Below are positions 8,596 to 17,412 of a stretch of DNA of 64,000 bases, piece by piece (within the stretch, counting starts at the first letter, position 1; every line of letters starts with the position of its first letter). The notes beneath the pieces are model-generated. The model worked only from the letters and a program-made list of their open reading frames with translations, was not told the origin of the DNA and made no database searches. The stretch lies in contig OZ243107.1 in assembly GCA_965212245.1 (NCBI GenBank), positions 124,001 to 188,000 of the forward strand. The letters run 5' to 3'. Position numbers and translations under genes: made by a program. Source of the stretch: CAKZNE01 sp040222435 (GTDB taxonomy: Bacteria > Bacteroidota > Bacteroidia > Flavobacteriales > Schleiferiaceae).

Positions 8596-10029
8596 TCAAA
8601 ACTGGAAATAGATAAAGTCTGTAGGTTCTACAGGTTTGTAATAAAAGATAATGTAAATCAGACCGTAATACGCCAGCCACCTTACCGGACGGTTCAGATT
8701 TTCAATCATCAGTGCGTGCTGTTTTTTACGCTGAACCCATTCTACAGCCAATAAGAGAGCTATAAAAGTTAACGGAAACAGACCCTGAGGAGCAGATAAT
8801 TCAAAATTAGAGGGATTAAAGATTCCGCCCAGATATGAGAATGCATGGGTTACAGAATCGGCTCTGAAAAAGACCCATGCTACACAGGTTACAAAAAAAG
8901 TAACTCCTATTCCAACTATTTCTCTTACACCGGGAAGCCAGCCACTGGAAGCAACTACCTCAATATTCTTACGATTCAGGTTTAAAAACATCAGAGGTAA
9001 AAACATCAGGGCATGAATGGCGCCCCATACTATAAAAGTCCAGTTGGCACCGTGCCAAAAACCACTTACCAAAAAGATGATCAGTACATTTCGGAATTGC
9101 ATCACTTTACTTCCCCTGCTACCTCCTAAAGGTATGTAGAGGTAGTCTCTGAACCAAGTAGAAAGAGAAATGTGCCAACGCCTCCAAAACTCAGCAATAT
9201 CCCTTGAAAAATAGGGGTAAGCGAAGTTCCGCATCAAATCAAAACCAAAAAGCCGGGCTGTACCAATTGCAATGTCTGAGTAACCGGAGAAATCACCATA
9301 AATCTGAAACGCAAATAATACAGCGCCATACATAAGTGTTATAGAGTCCATAGACTCATGATTCTCAAAAATATTCTGCACCAGAACCGCACAGTTATCG
9401 GCTACCACTACTTTTTTAAAGAACCCCCAAAGCATTTGCCGCAAGCCGTCTTTGGCCAGCACTACATTAAATTTCCTTTTGGTGTAAAATTGAGGCAGGA
9501 GATTAGTGGCTCTTTCAATGGGGCCGGCCACCAGTTGAGGAAAGAAGCTTACGTAGGCAAAAAAGGCGATTGGATCTTTAGATGCCTTCAGGTTGCCCCT
9601 ATAGATATCAATAGTATAGCTTAATGTTTGAAAAGTGTAAAAACTTATGCCTACCGGGAGCACAATCTGCAGCGACCAGGGATTCAGAGTTACTCCCAAT
9701 GAAGCGAAAAGATCAATAAATTCCTGTTGGAAGAAATTGAAATACTTGAAAAAACCCAACACCCCCAGGTTAATAGCAAGACTAAGGGCCAATAACGCTT
9801 TTCGCTTTGCTTTCCTATCTTCTTTGGACATGGATAGTCCAATTAAATAATCAGCAACTGAGCTGAACAGTAAGAGGGAGAGAAAACGCCAGTCCCACCA
9901 ACCATAAAACACGTAACTGGCGGCCAAGAGGAATAAATTCCTGGACCACAGTTTACGGTTCAGTACGTGCCAATAGATGATAAATACTATCGGCAAGAAA
10001 ATTAAAAATTCTAATGAATTGAAAAGCAT
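8596..10029 (-). CDS. MBOAT O-acyltransferase (AlgI/PatA type), copy 1
   Basis: The 477-residue polytopic membrane protein has all hallmarks of bacterial MBOAT proteins: N-terminal FNSLEFLIFLPIVFIIYW, SYVFYGWWDW, FFPQLVAGPIERA, the RDIAEFWRRWHISLSTWFR block with the conserved His, and GFWHGANWTFIVWG with the catalytic His, ending FIYFQF. These proteins move an acetyl group from cytoplasmic acetyl-CoA across the membrane for O-acetylation of exopolysaccharide or peptidoglycan. It is closely related to the second MBOAT gene in this window, with long stretches identical, so the pair arose by duplication. No alginate genes are present, so the target is the polymer made by this locus. Confidence 0.92.
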   Translation of the reverse strand: MLFNSLEFLIFLPIVFIIYWHVLNRKLWSRNLFLLAASYVFYGWWDWRFLSLLLFSSVADYLIGLSMSKEDRKAKRKALLALSLAINLGVLGFFKYFNFFQQEFIDLFASLGVTLNPWSLQIVLPVGISFYTFQTLSYTIDIYRGNLKASKDPIAFFAYVSFFPQLVAGPIERATNLLPQFYTKRKFNVVLAKDGLRQMLWGFFKKVVVADNCAVLVQNIFENHESMDSITLMYGAVLFAFQIYGDFSGYSDIAIGTARLFGFDLMRNFAYPYFSRDIAEFWRRWHISLSTWFRDYLYIPLGGSRGSKVMQFRNVLIIFLVSGFWHGANWTFIVWGAIHALMFLPLMFLNLNRKNIEVVASSGWLPGVREIVGIGVTFFVTCVAWVFFRADSVTHAFSYLGGIFNPSNFELSAPQGLFPLTFIALLLAVEWVQRKKQHALMIENLNRPVRWLAYYGLIYIIFYYKPVEPTDFIYFQF

Positions 10030-10067
10030 CTAACCGCTGAAATGTTAGAAATAGATTTTAATAATAG

Positions 10068-10961
10068 CTAATCCAGGCACCCTGAAACCTTGAAACTATT
10101 TTGCTCCAGGGTGTTGAGGCTGTATTCGCGGACCAGCTTGGCACCTTTGGTATTCAGGTGATCCTGATCTGAAAAAGAGTTGGGTGAACAAATAGCCTGA
10201 ATATAATCCAGTTGCTCCAGTTTAGCTTGTTCTTCCACCAAAGAGAGACTATCCTGAAGAGTCTCAAATGTTTCGGTTTTACGTACCAATTCAAAATATG
10301 GCCCGTAAAGCGGGTAATGGATCAGCACCACCGGTGTATTGGACTCAGCTTCAACCGTTAAGTTCCGCCTGATGTAATTCATCATCTTATTGCTAAAACT
10401 TGTATTGTACTGTACTTTACACCGCTGCTCCATATTAGAAGTATCCACTACACTATTCTCCGGCTTATTTTCCTCATCCTCTCCTTTGTTACCTCTGAAT
10501 TTATTCAGGATACTTTCACCTACTCTGGGATCTGTAAAAAGCGGAAGCAATTTTCTGGTCTTGATCCAGAAAATCCTGGAATCAAAATTACTGGAAAGGT
10601 CATTGTTGTTTACCCTTTCACGGTAGCTGGTCAGTATATGTTCATCGGCCTGATACAGATGTGCGTCATAGCTGATTCCATTGATCTTTAAAAAGGCAAT
10701 TTTCTTGTTAATATCTACCTGATTGTCTCCGGGAAAGGTCATGTCCAGTACCTCCGGGTTATCTCCTCTGCGCCATACAGCATTGGCATGAGAATCTCCG
10801 GTAACCAAATACTTAAAATGGGTTTTATCCAGTTTATCCACTACTTTATAGTAATCGTAAAACCGGCTTTCGGAGTGAATACCTATCAAGGCATAAACCA
10901 TGAAATTTATGCTTAACAGCACTCCAATTATCCCCAGTATCAAACGAATGAATTTAGCCAT
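10068..10961 (-). CDS. SGNH-type partner of MBOAT acyltransferase (copy 2)
   Basis: This 297-residue protein has an N-terminal membrane anchor (LILGIIGVLLSINFMVYALI) and an SGNH-like ectodomain: block I is VTGDSHANAVW and block V is DQDHLNTKGAKLV, keeping Ser, Asp and His. Its overall sequence differs greatly from the SGNH protein at 7652-8578, unlike the two MBOAT proteins, which are near neighbours in sequence. That suggests the SGNH partners diverged faster or were acquired separately, possibly for different acceptor sites. It lies two nt after the MBOAT gene at 10964-12373 and is thus its likely partner. Confidence 0.65.
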   Translation of the reverse strand: MAKFIRLILGIIGVLLSINFMVYALIGIHSESRFYDYYKVVDKLDKTHFKYLVTGDSHANAVWRRGDNPEVLDMTFPGDNQVDINKKIAFLKINGISYDAHLYQADEHILTSYRERVNNNDLSSNFDSRIFWIKTRKLLPLFTDPRVGESILNKFRGNKGEDEENKPENSVVDTSNMEQRCKVQYNTSFSNKMMNYIRRNLTVEAESNTPVVLIHYPLYGPYFELVRKTETFETLQDSLSLVEEQAKLEQLDYIQAICSPNSFSDQDHLNTKGAKLVREYSLNTLEQNSFKVSGCLD

Positions 10962-10963
10962 GC

Positions 10964-12373
10964 TTAAAACTGAAAGTATATAAATTCAATGTTGCCATCA
11001 TTAGAATACCGCAAGAAGATCGTAAGAAGAATAATGATAATTGAAAACCAAAATACAGGCACTTTGGCATAAGGCTCTCTTTCATTAGTACGGATGGGCC
11101 ACTCTAAACCTATCAGTAGTAAGGGGTAAAGCAACTCTGCTTTATAAACCGGGTTTGTAAAGGAAATGCTGCCCAGGTATTTTACCGCATCGGTAATGGA
11201 TTCTGCCCTGAAGAAAACCCAGGCCAATGTAACCATGGTAAATGTAAACCCAATTTGTAGTGCTTCTTTTGGCGAAGGCAGAAAGCGATTGGATTCTGTG
11301 GAAGCTACATTTTTCCGGTTTGAGCCGGAAAGGAATAATGGCAGGTATAGCAGAGCATGAATGGCGCCCCATACAATAAATGTCCAATTGGCACCGTGCC
11401 AGAAGCCACTCACCAAAAAAACAATCATAATATTCCGCAGCGAAATAATGGCGGAGCCTCTTGAACCTCCCAATGGGAAGTACAGGTAATCTCTGAACCA
11501 GGTAGACAGAGAAATGTGCCACCTTCTCCAGAATTCAGCAATATCCCTTGAAAAATAAGGGAACCTAAAGTTTGACATCAATTCAATTCCAAATAACTTG
11601 GCAATACCTATGGCCATATCGGAATACCCACTGAAATCACAATAGATTTGAAAAGCAAAATAGATGGCTCCTAATAAAAGTGTTCCTCCACTGAATGTCT
11701 CATAATTGGAGAATATATCATTAACCACAGGGGCCAGAGAATCGGCAATTACTATTTTCTTAAAAAGTCCCCACAGCACAAGCCTCAAACCCTGAGCGCC
11801 TTGTTGATAGGAGAACTTTTTGAGAGACTCTAATTGTGGCAATAGTGTTTTGGCTCTTTCAATAGGGCCGGCTACCAATTGCGGAAAGAAGCTTACATAC
11901 GCGAAAAAAGCAAGGGGATCTTTAGTAGGTTTTAGGTTACCTCTGTACACATCTATGGTATAACTAAGGGTTTGGAAAGTATAAAAGCTAATACCTACCG
12001 GCAGTAGTATTTTTAAAGACCAAGGGTTTAACTGAATGCCAAAGGATGCGAATAGCTCTACAAATTCCTGCTGGAAAAAATTAAAATACTTAAAAAAGCC
12101 TAACAGGCCCAGGTTTACGGTGAGGCTCAAGGCTAGTAAAAGCTTCTTTCGGCCTTTATGCTCCATCTTAACCATGGATAGGCCGATCAGGTAATCGGCT
12201 ACTGAACTAAAGGCTAGTAAGGATAAAAAGCGCCAGTCCCACCAACCGTAGAAAACATAACTGGCTACCAGCAGAAACAAATTCCTGGTCCACAATTTAC
12301 GGCTAAGAACAAACCAATAGAGTATAAATACTATTGGCAGAAAGATCAGGAACTCCAGTGAGTTGAAAAGCAT
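10964..12373 (-). CDS. MBOAT O-acyltransferase (AlgI/PatA type), copy 2
   Basis: The 469-residue product shares the N-terminus, the GPIERA block, the WRRWHISLSTWFRDYLY motif, and the HGANWTFIVWGAIHAL catalytic block with the copy at 8596-10029, and also ends FIYFQF. It is the first MBOAT of a tandem MBOAT-SGNH-MBOAT-SGNH arrangement. It begins seven nt after the NeuC-like gene, so it is cotranscribed with nonulosonate synthesis. The copies differ in the cytoplasmic loop after the GPIERA block and near the C-terminus, where partner or acyl selection could lie. As with copy 1, acetyl-CoA is the expected donor from family knowledge, but a longer acyl group is not excluded. Confidence 0.92.
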   Translation of the reverse strand: MLFNSLEFLIFLPIVFILYWFVLSRKLWTRNLFLLVASYVFYGWWDWRFLSLLAFSSVADYLIGLSMVKMEHKGRKKLLLALSLTVNLGLLGFFKYFNFFQQEFVELFASFGIQLNPWSLKILLPVGISFYTFQTLSYTIDVYRGNLKPTKDPLAFFAYVSFFPQLVAGPIERAKTLLPQLESLKKFSYQQGAQGLRLVLWGLFKKIVIADSLAPVVNDIFSNYETFSGGTLLLGAIYFAFQIYCDFSGYSDMAIGIAKLFGIELMSNFRFPYFSRDIAEFWRRWHISLSTWFRDYLYFPLGGSRGSAIISLRNIMIVFLVSGFWHGANWTFIVWGAIHALLYLPLFLSGSNRKNVASTESNRFLPSPKEALQIGFTFTMVTLAWVFFRAESITDAVKYLGSISFTNPVYKAELLYPLLLIGLEWPIRTNEREPYAKVPVFWFSIIIILLTIFLRYSNDGNIEFIYFQF

Positions 12374-12380
12374 CTAAGTG

Positions 12381-13556
12381 CTAGTAAGAAATAGTTTTGT
12401 GATATATAAGGGGCACCTGTGCCAGAGCTTCGGCAATTTTTTTACCGGCATTTCCACCTCCGTACACTGTGGAAGCTTTGGGTTTACCATGATCCAACCA
12501 TTTTTTTATAGCTGTTTTTATTTCATCACGCTGGTAAGTAACATCTATAACATTATTTCCTCTATCACGCCTGTTTTGCCGTGAACCAATATTTATTACC
12601 GGTACTCCTAAATAGGCACACTCCCGTATACCTACGCTGGAGTTACCAATAAGACCGCTGGAGTTAGCTAAAAGCCGCAGAAAATCGGCAGGCATCATGT
12701 TCTTAAAGAAGTGAATATGCTCCGGGCGATGTTTTTCACGAAAAGATCTGATCCCTTTGGAGGTACCATCTGCACCAGCGTCTACATTTGGCCAGAACCA
12801 AAAAGTAGGAATCTTCAGTTCGTTTATTGCTGCAAGCGTTTCGTCTATATGTAATCTGGATTGATTGTATTCATTAGTTACCGGGTGCTGCATTACTACC
12901 AGGTAATCCGAATCCAGATCAAACTCAGCACCTACACCTCCGTATTTTTTAAAGGGATCAAAATCAAAAGCCGGGTTCTCAGCTACCTCGGCAGCAAGAT
13001 CTATGGAAGGGCAACCGGTATTGAATACCATTTCTTCCATTTCGCCCAGTTTCAGCACCCGCTCATACGCTCCTTCAGAAGCTACAAAGTGGTAATCGGC
13101 CAGTTTGGTGATGGAGTGTCTGACTTTCTCATCAATGTTACCGGTAACTTCCCCGCCTTGTATATGCGCAAGCGGTATGTTCATATAGGATGCGGCAATA
13201 GCCGTAGCCATGGTTTCGAACCGATCGGCCACGGTAACTACAATGTCAGGACCGAGATTATCAAATACCGTTGATAATTCCAGTATACCAATACCGGTGG
13301 TTTTAGCTGCAGCGGTAAGGTTTTCGCCTTCCAGTATATTAAACACTTTGGCTGAAATTTCAAACCCATCGGCTTCAATATAATTTACCGCTGAACCGTA
13401 TCTATCCAACAGAGCCGAAGCGGCTATTACAAGTTGTAATTCAAGATCCGGATGATCTTTTATGGCTTGTAATGCTGTTTTAATACGACTGTAGCTGGGA
13501 CGTGCCGTAACTACCACACAAATTTTTCGTTTGGCAGAGCCTTGGTTATCTCTCAT
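12381..13556 (-). CDS. neuC: UDP-GlcNAc 2-epimerase (hydrolysing), NeuC-like
   Basis: The 391-residue protein starts KICVVVTARPSYSRIK and contains VADRFETMATAIAASYM, HIQGGEVTGNIDEKVRHSI and GNSSVGIRECAYLGVPVINI, the conserved blocks of hydrolysing UDP-GlcNAc 2-epimerases. The enzyme releases UDP and converts UDP-GlcNAc to ManNAc, the precursor for NeuB. The related LegG acts on UDP-diacetylbacillosamine, and sequence inspection does not separate them. Its start overlaps the stop of the NeuB-like gene (ATGA), which shows tight coupling of the two steps. ATG 13556 is chosen because the overlap fits the packing of neighbouring genes. Confidence 0.85.
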   Translation of the reverse strand: MRDNQGSAKRKICVVVTARPSYSRIKTALQAIKDHPDLELQLVIAASALLDRYGSAVNYIEADGFEISAKVFNILEGENLTAAAKTTGIGILELSTVFDNLGPDIVVTVADRFETMATAIAASYMNIPLAHIQGGEVTGNIDEKVRHSITKLADYHFVASEGAYERVLKLGEMEEMVFNTGCPSIDLAAEVAENPAFDFDPFKKYGGVGAEFDLDSDYLVVMQHPVTNEYNQSRLHIDETLAAINELKIPTFWFWPNVDAGADGTSKGIRSFREKHRPEHIHFFKNMMPADFLRLLANSSGLIGNSSVGIRECAYLGVPVINIGSRQNRRDRGNNVIDVTYQRDEIKTAIKKWLDHGKPKASTVYGGGNAGKKIAEALAQVPLIYHKTISY

Positions 13557-14563
13557 AGCTCAATGTCTTCCTTATTTAAAAAGTCCCATTTATTCAGAGA
13601 CCGTATCAGTTTCTTACCTATTACATCTCTGAAAAGGCTGGCATTTATTCCTTCTCCCCTTGGCTTTTTAGCCTCCAGGTACTCCATCCTAATTTCTTCA
13701 CCCGCTTGCAGGTTGCGATTTACAGAAAGAGATTTTTCAAATATATTTTTCAGCTCTGCGAAGCGGCTGTTGTCATTTTTATCAATAGTGTGCTCTAAAG
13801 ATTTGGATACCTGTCTTACACCTTCTATTAATTTCTTCACCTGGTTTATTTCCAGAGAGGCTTTGGCATCCGGACCAAACATGCGTTTGTCAAATACTGC
13901 ATGAAATTCCAATATAGATGCTCCTAAGGCAGTGGCTGCGGTACAAGCGTAAATGTCTCCACTATGATCTGAGAAACCAACCGGTAACTGATACCTGCCT
14001 TTTAAATCAGCCAATACATTAAGTCCCCACTCTTCCGGTTTAGTAGGGTAAGCAGTGGTGCATTGCAGGATAGAAAGTTCATTTTCAAAGCGCTTGAGAA
14101 ATTCTACCGTTAGATCCAGCTCTTCAAAAGAACTCATGCCGGAAGACAGTATTATAGGTTTACCGGTGCGGGCTATCTTCTCAAGCATTAGGAAATTGCT
14201 TACTTCGCCTGAACCTATTTTATAGCGCTTAACACCAATTTCTTCCAAGAGGTCAACAGCCGCATTGCTGAAAGGGGAGGAAATAAATTCCATTCCTTTT
14301 TCTTCACAATGCTCTTTTAAACCCTGCCATTGGGGCAAGGTAAACTCCATCCGCTTCCAATACTCAATACGGGTGTCATCTTCATACGAAAACTTAACCC
14401 TGAAAGGTTCTTTGGCACTACTTTCAGCTTCCGCAATATGGGTTTGCCACTTAATGGCATCTACTCCGGTTTCGGCCAGGGCCTCTATATAGCTATGGGC
14501 TATCCCCAGGCTTCCTTCGTGGGCCTGACCTATTTCAGCAATTATAAATACAGGTTTACTCAA
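13553..14563 (-). CDS. neuB: Nonulosonate (N-acetylneuraminate-type) synthase, NeuB-like
   Basis: The 336-residue protein has an N-terminal TIM barrel (IIAEIGQAHEG, DAIKWQTH, KIGSGEVSNF, ILSSGMSSFEEL, LQCTTAYPT, GFSDHSGD) and a C-terminal SAF/antifreeze-like domain (SLSVNRNLQAGEEI to GKKLIRSLNKWDFL). It condenses PEP with ManNAc or a related 2-acetamido sugar to make a nine-carbon acid. The start codon is TTG at 14563, lying within the last codons of the epimerase gene; there is no in-frame ATG nearby and the product begins at the usual position for the family. With the NeuC- and NeuA-like genes it forms the nonulosonic-acid module. Confidence 0.87.
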   Translation of the reverse strand: MSKPVFIIAEIGQAHEGSLGIAHSYIEALAETGVDAIKWQTHIAEAESSAKEPFRVKFSYEDDTRIEYWKRMEFTLPQWQGLKEHCEEKGMEFISSPFSNAAVDLLEEIGVKRYKIGSGEVSNFLMLEKIARTGKPIILSSGMSSFEELDLTVEFLKRFENELSILQCTTAYPTKPEEWGLNVLADLKGRYQLPVGFSDHSGDIYACTAATALGASILEFHAVFDKRMFGPDAKASLEINQVKKLIEGVRQVSKSLEHTIDKNDNSRFAELKNIFEKSLSVNRNLQAGEEIRMEYLEAKKPRGEGINASLFRDVIGKKLIRSLNKWDFLNKEDIEL

Positions 14564-15524
14564 AGGTTTTATTTTCTTTATACCAGTTATACACTTCGGA
14601 GAGGCCTTCCTTCATTCGCACCAATGGCTGATAGCCCAGGTTATTGGAAATACGGCTTATATCTGCTTTGGAGTGTTTAACATCTCCTGCCCTTTCCGGA
14701 CCATATACCGGCTCAATATCACGACCCGATATCTCCTGTAGAAAACCAATCATTTCATTAAGGGTAACCTGCTCTCCACAAGCGGTATTATATATTTGAT
14801 TCAGTGCATTTTTATTTTCTGTAAACAAAGCCAGTTCATTAGCGCGTACAGCGTTGGTTACATAGGTAAAATCACGGCTGGTATTTCCATCCCCGTTTAT
14901 AGTAGGCTGCTCTCCATTTAAAAAGGCTTTGCAGAATATTGGAATTACGGCAGCATAGGGATTATCCGGATTTTGCTTTGGCCCGAATACGTTAAAGTAT
15001 CTCAAGCCAATAAAATTTAAACCGTAGGTACGCTGGAAAACATCAGCAAACTGTTCTATGGAGAATTTAGTAACGGCATAGGGGCTTAGCGGATTACCGA
15101 TACGGTCTTCTACCTTGGGTAGTTCCGGACTATCTCCATAAGTACTGGAGCTGCATGCCAGCACAACTCTTTCCACCTTTTTTTGAACCGCTGCATACAG
15201 CATATTTACGGTACCTAGGATATTCACTTCGGTAGACCGCATAGGGTTCTCAATAGACCGGGGTACTGAACCCAGCGCAGCCTGGTGACTTACTTTATGG
15301 ATATTATCCAAAGCTTTAAGGCAGGTTTGAAAATCACAAATATCGCCCTGCATATATTCAAAGCGTGGATTTGATTCAAACTCTTTTATATTCTCATAAT
15401 AGCCATTGCTCAGGTCATCCAGCACTCTTACCAGCCCAACCCGTTCGTCTTTCAGAAAATGTGCTACCAGATTAGAGCCTATAAAACCTGCTCCTCCGGT
15501 AATCAATAAGTTCGTTTTTTCCAT
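14556..15524 (-). CDS. UDP-GlcNAc/UDP-GlcNAcA C4-epimerase, TviC/WbpP type
   Basis: This 322-residue extended SDR enzyme has the NAD motif TGGAGFIGSN near the start, the catalytic YAVTK, the HQAALGSVPRSIENP block and the LRYFNVFGPKQNP block characteristic of WbpP/TviC-type UDP-N-acetylhexosamine 4-epimerases. It would interconvert gluco and galacto forms of UDP-GlcNAc or its uronic acid. The gene upstream encodes a TviB/WbpO-type UDP-HexNAc dehydrogenase, so the pair should provide UDP-GalNAcA, the sugar of the Vi antigen. ATG 15524 is well placed; 42 nt or less separates it from the dehydrogenase gene. Confidence 0.85.
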   Translation of the reverse strand: MEKTNLLITGGAGFIGSNLVAHFLKDERVGLVRVLDDLSNGYYENIKEFESNPRFEYMQGDICDFQTCLKALDNIHKVSHQAALGSVPRSIENPMRSTEVNILGTVNMLYAAVQKKVERVVLACSSSTYGDSPELPKVEDRIGNPLSPYAVTKFSIEQFADVFQRTYGLNFIGLRYFNVFGPKQNPDNPYAAVIPIFCKAFLNGEQPTINGDGNTSRDFTYVTNAVRANELALFTENKNALNQIYNTACGEQVTLNEMIGFLQEISGRDIEPVYGPERAGDVKHSKADISRISNNLGYQPLVRMKEGLSEVYNWYKENKTFE

Positions 15525-15566
15525 CTACGTTTAATGGATTCTATTCTAAGTTATCGGCTACGTTAC

Positions 15567-16844
15567 CTACAGGCGTTTATCGGATACTTCTTTCGGTAAA
15601 ATACCTTTCACATCATAGATGAGCGCCTTTTCGTTTTGTAAATCCTTGATATCCATCGCCAGGAATTCTTTGTGGGCTACCGCTAAAATCACTGTATCAT
15701 ATGTGGACAGCTTTTCAGTAGGTATGATATCAATAGCAAACTCATGCTTAACCTCATCAGCACTGGCCCATGGATCATGCACATCTACATCCATCTGATA
15801 CGTTAATAATTCATTGTAAATATCAATAGCACGGGTGTTGCGGATATCAGGACAGTTTTCCTTAAAAGTAATTCCCAGCATTAAAACTTTGGAGTTTTTC
15901 ACCGGCATTTCTGCTTTTACCATCATCTTAACAATTTCGGTAGCTACATATTTACCCATACCATCATTAAGCCTCCTTCCGGCCAGGATGATTTCCGGGT
16001 GATACCCTACCTCCTGCGCTTTTTGCGCCAGGTAATAAGGGTCTACACCAATACAGTGCCCACCTACCAAACCAGGTTTAAAGGGAAGGAAGTTCCATTT
16101 TGTCCCTGCGGCCTCCAAAACATCAGCGGTATCAATACCCATCAGGTTGAATATTTTGGCCAACTCATTTACAAAAGCAATATTGATATCACGTTGCGAA
16201 TTCTCAATAACCTTGGCCGCTTCAGCCACTTTTATAGAGCTGGCTTTATGAGTACCTGCCACAATCACACTTTTGTAAAGGTTGTCTACAAAATCGGCCA
16301 CCTCAGGCGTAGAACCAGAAGTAACCTTCAGTATTTTAGTAACCGTATGTTCCTTATCGCCCGGATTTATTCTTTCCGGTGAATACCCGGCATAAAAATC
16401 CTCATTATACTTAAGGCCAGACACTTGCTCCAAAACCGGTATACACTCATCTTCGGTAACACCAGGATATACGGTTGATTCGTAAATTACAATATCTCCC
16501 TTTTTCAATACACTGCCTACTGTTTCACTGGCCTTTACCAAAGGGGTTAAAACCGGACGGTTGTATTTATCAGTTGGAGTAGGTACCGTGACAATAAAAA
16601 CATTACACTCCTTAATATCCGGTTGATGTGCACTTACCTTAAAAGGATAGTTGTTAAGCACATCCTTCAGATAGTCATCTTCTACCTCAAGGGTTGAGTC
16701 TTTGCCTTGCGACAATTCATTTACCCGGGCTTTGTTAATATCAAAACCGATGGTAGGGAATTTTTTTCCGAATTCTACAGCCAGTGGCAAACCAACGTAA
16801 CCCAGGCCAATAACCGCAATCTTGGTATTTTCGATGTCTATCAT
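15567..16844 (-). CDS. UDP-N-acetylhexosamine 6-dehydrogenase, TviB/WbpO type
   Basis: I start at ATG 16844 (MIDIENTKIAVIGLGYVGLP); a TTG four codons upstream is possible but less likely. The 425-residue protein has the NAD motif GLGYVGLPLA, the central KVIENSQRDINIAFVNE helix, the catalytic Cys in GGHCIGVDPYYL and a C-terminal KENCPDIRNTRAIDIY block. The SQRD in the helix and 'KWNFLPFKPGLVGGH' are typical of the Vi-antigen type TviB/WbpO rather than UDP-glucose dehydrogenase. It oxidises UDP-GlcNAc or UDP-GalNAc at C6 using two NAD. Together with the TviC/WbpP-like gene it supplies a hexosaminuronic acid for the polymer. Confidence 0.88.
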   Translation of the reverse strand: MIDIENTKIAVIGLGYVGLPLAVEFGKKFPTIGFDINKARVNELSQGKDSTLEVEDDYLKDVLNNYPFKVSAHQPDIKECNVFIVTVPTPTDKYNRPVLTPLVKASETVGSVLKKGDIVIYESTVYPGVTEDECIPVLEQVSGLKYNEDFYAGYSPERINPGDKEHTVTKILKVTSGSTPEVADFVDNLYKSVIVAGTHKASSIKVAEAAKVIENSQRDINIAFVNELAKIFNLMGIDTADVLEAAGTKWNFLPFKPGLVGGHCIGVDPYYLAQKAQEVGYHPEIILAGRRLNDGMGKYVATEIVKMMVKAEMPVKNSKVLMLGITFKENCPDIRNTRAIDIYNELLTYQMDVDVHDPWASADEVKHEFAIDIIPTEKLSTYDTVILAVAHKEFLAMDIKDLQNEKALIYDVKGILPKEVSDKRL

Positions 16845-16902
16845 AGTATTTAACAAAAGTTGATAATGGAAACCTGCCCCCCTTATGGGGCGGGCTTAAA
16901 AA

Positions 16903-17412
16903 TTAATCTTTTATGGATTGAAGTTTTAATTTAGAAGGGTGTAACTCCGCGCTTAATTCAATGCCAAGCGTTTTTAACTGTACTACTACTTTGGTATTCC
17001 GTATCTCTTTTACAATACCTCCTTCCCCTTTAAAAACGCCTTCTTCAATCTTCACATCGTTACCTTTTCTAAAACTTGAGGCACTCGCTTTTGCAGAAGG
17101 GTGTTCTTCTAAAAACTGCCGGATAGCGTCTATTTCTTCATTTCGGATTACCACCGGCTTCCTGAGCCAGCATACGCTGCAGGCCACAGCCGGATCCTGC
17201 AATATCTCCATGCGTTCACGCTCATTGACACGAGCAAAAATATAGGATGTAAATAAGGGTTCCTGAACTTTTTTCTTACGGTCTGACCATTGTTTGAGTG
17301 TGCTACGCAGCGGAGCATATATTTCATAGCCTTTGCTGCTAAGACGGTTTGCTCCGGTCTTCTCGTTTCGCGGTTTGGTGTAAAAAGCGGTCCAGTACTT
17401 ATTATCGTTCAT
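16903..17412 (-). CDS. UpxY-family transcription antiterminator (NusG paralogue)
   Basis: The 169-residue protein has an N-terminal NGN domain (WTAFYTKPRNEKTGANRLSS, LFTSYIFARV) and a C-terminal KOW domain (VKIEEGVFKGEGGIVKEI). It is specialised NusG as in Bacteroides UpxY, which stops premature termination in the leader of its own capsule operon. It directly overlaps the end of the winged-helix gene by 11 nt and precedes the sugar-nucleotide genes, the conserved position for UpxY. It probably acts on RNA polymerase transcribing this same long operon. The leader upstream of 17932 has structure that may be its loading site. Confidence 0.88.
   Translation of the reverse strand: MNDNKYWTAFYTKPRNEKTGANRLSSKGYEIYAPLRSTLKQWSDRKKKVQEPLFTSYIFARVNERERMEILQDPAVACSVCWLRKPVVIRNEEIDAIRQFLEEHPSAKASASSFRKGNDVKIEEGVFKGEGGIVKEIRNTKVVVQLKTLGIELSAELHPSKLKLQSIKD

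Noticed and set aside
8579..8680. N-terminal extension of the SGNH protein into the MBOAT gene
   Set aside because: It would overlap the conserved C-terminus of MBOAT by 85 bases and adds sequence unrelated to the family.
7652..12373. Alginate O-acetylation system
   Set aside because: AlgI-like proteins are present, but no alginate synthesis or export genes are found; the acetylation target must be another polymer.
16868..16897. GC-rich inverted sequence between upxY and the UDP-sugar dehydrogenase gene
   Set aside because: The stem is imperfect and there is no T tract on the minus strand, so I do not call a terminator inside this operon.
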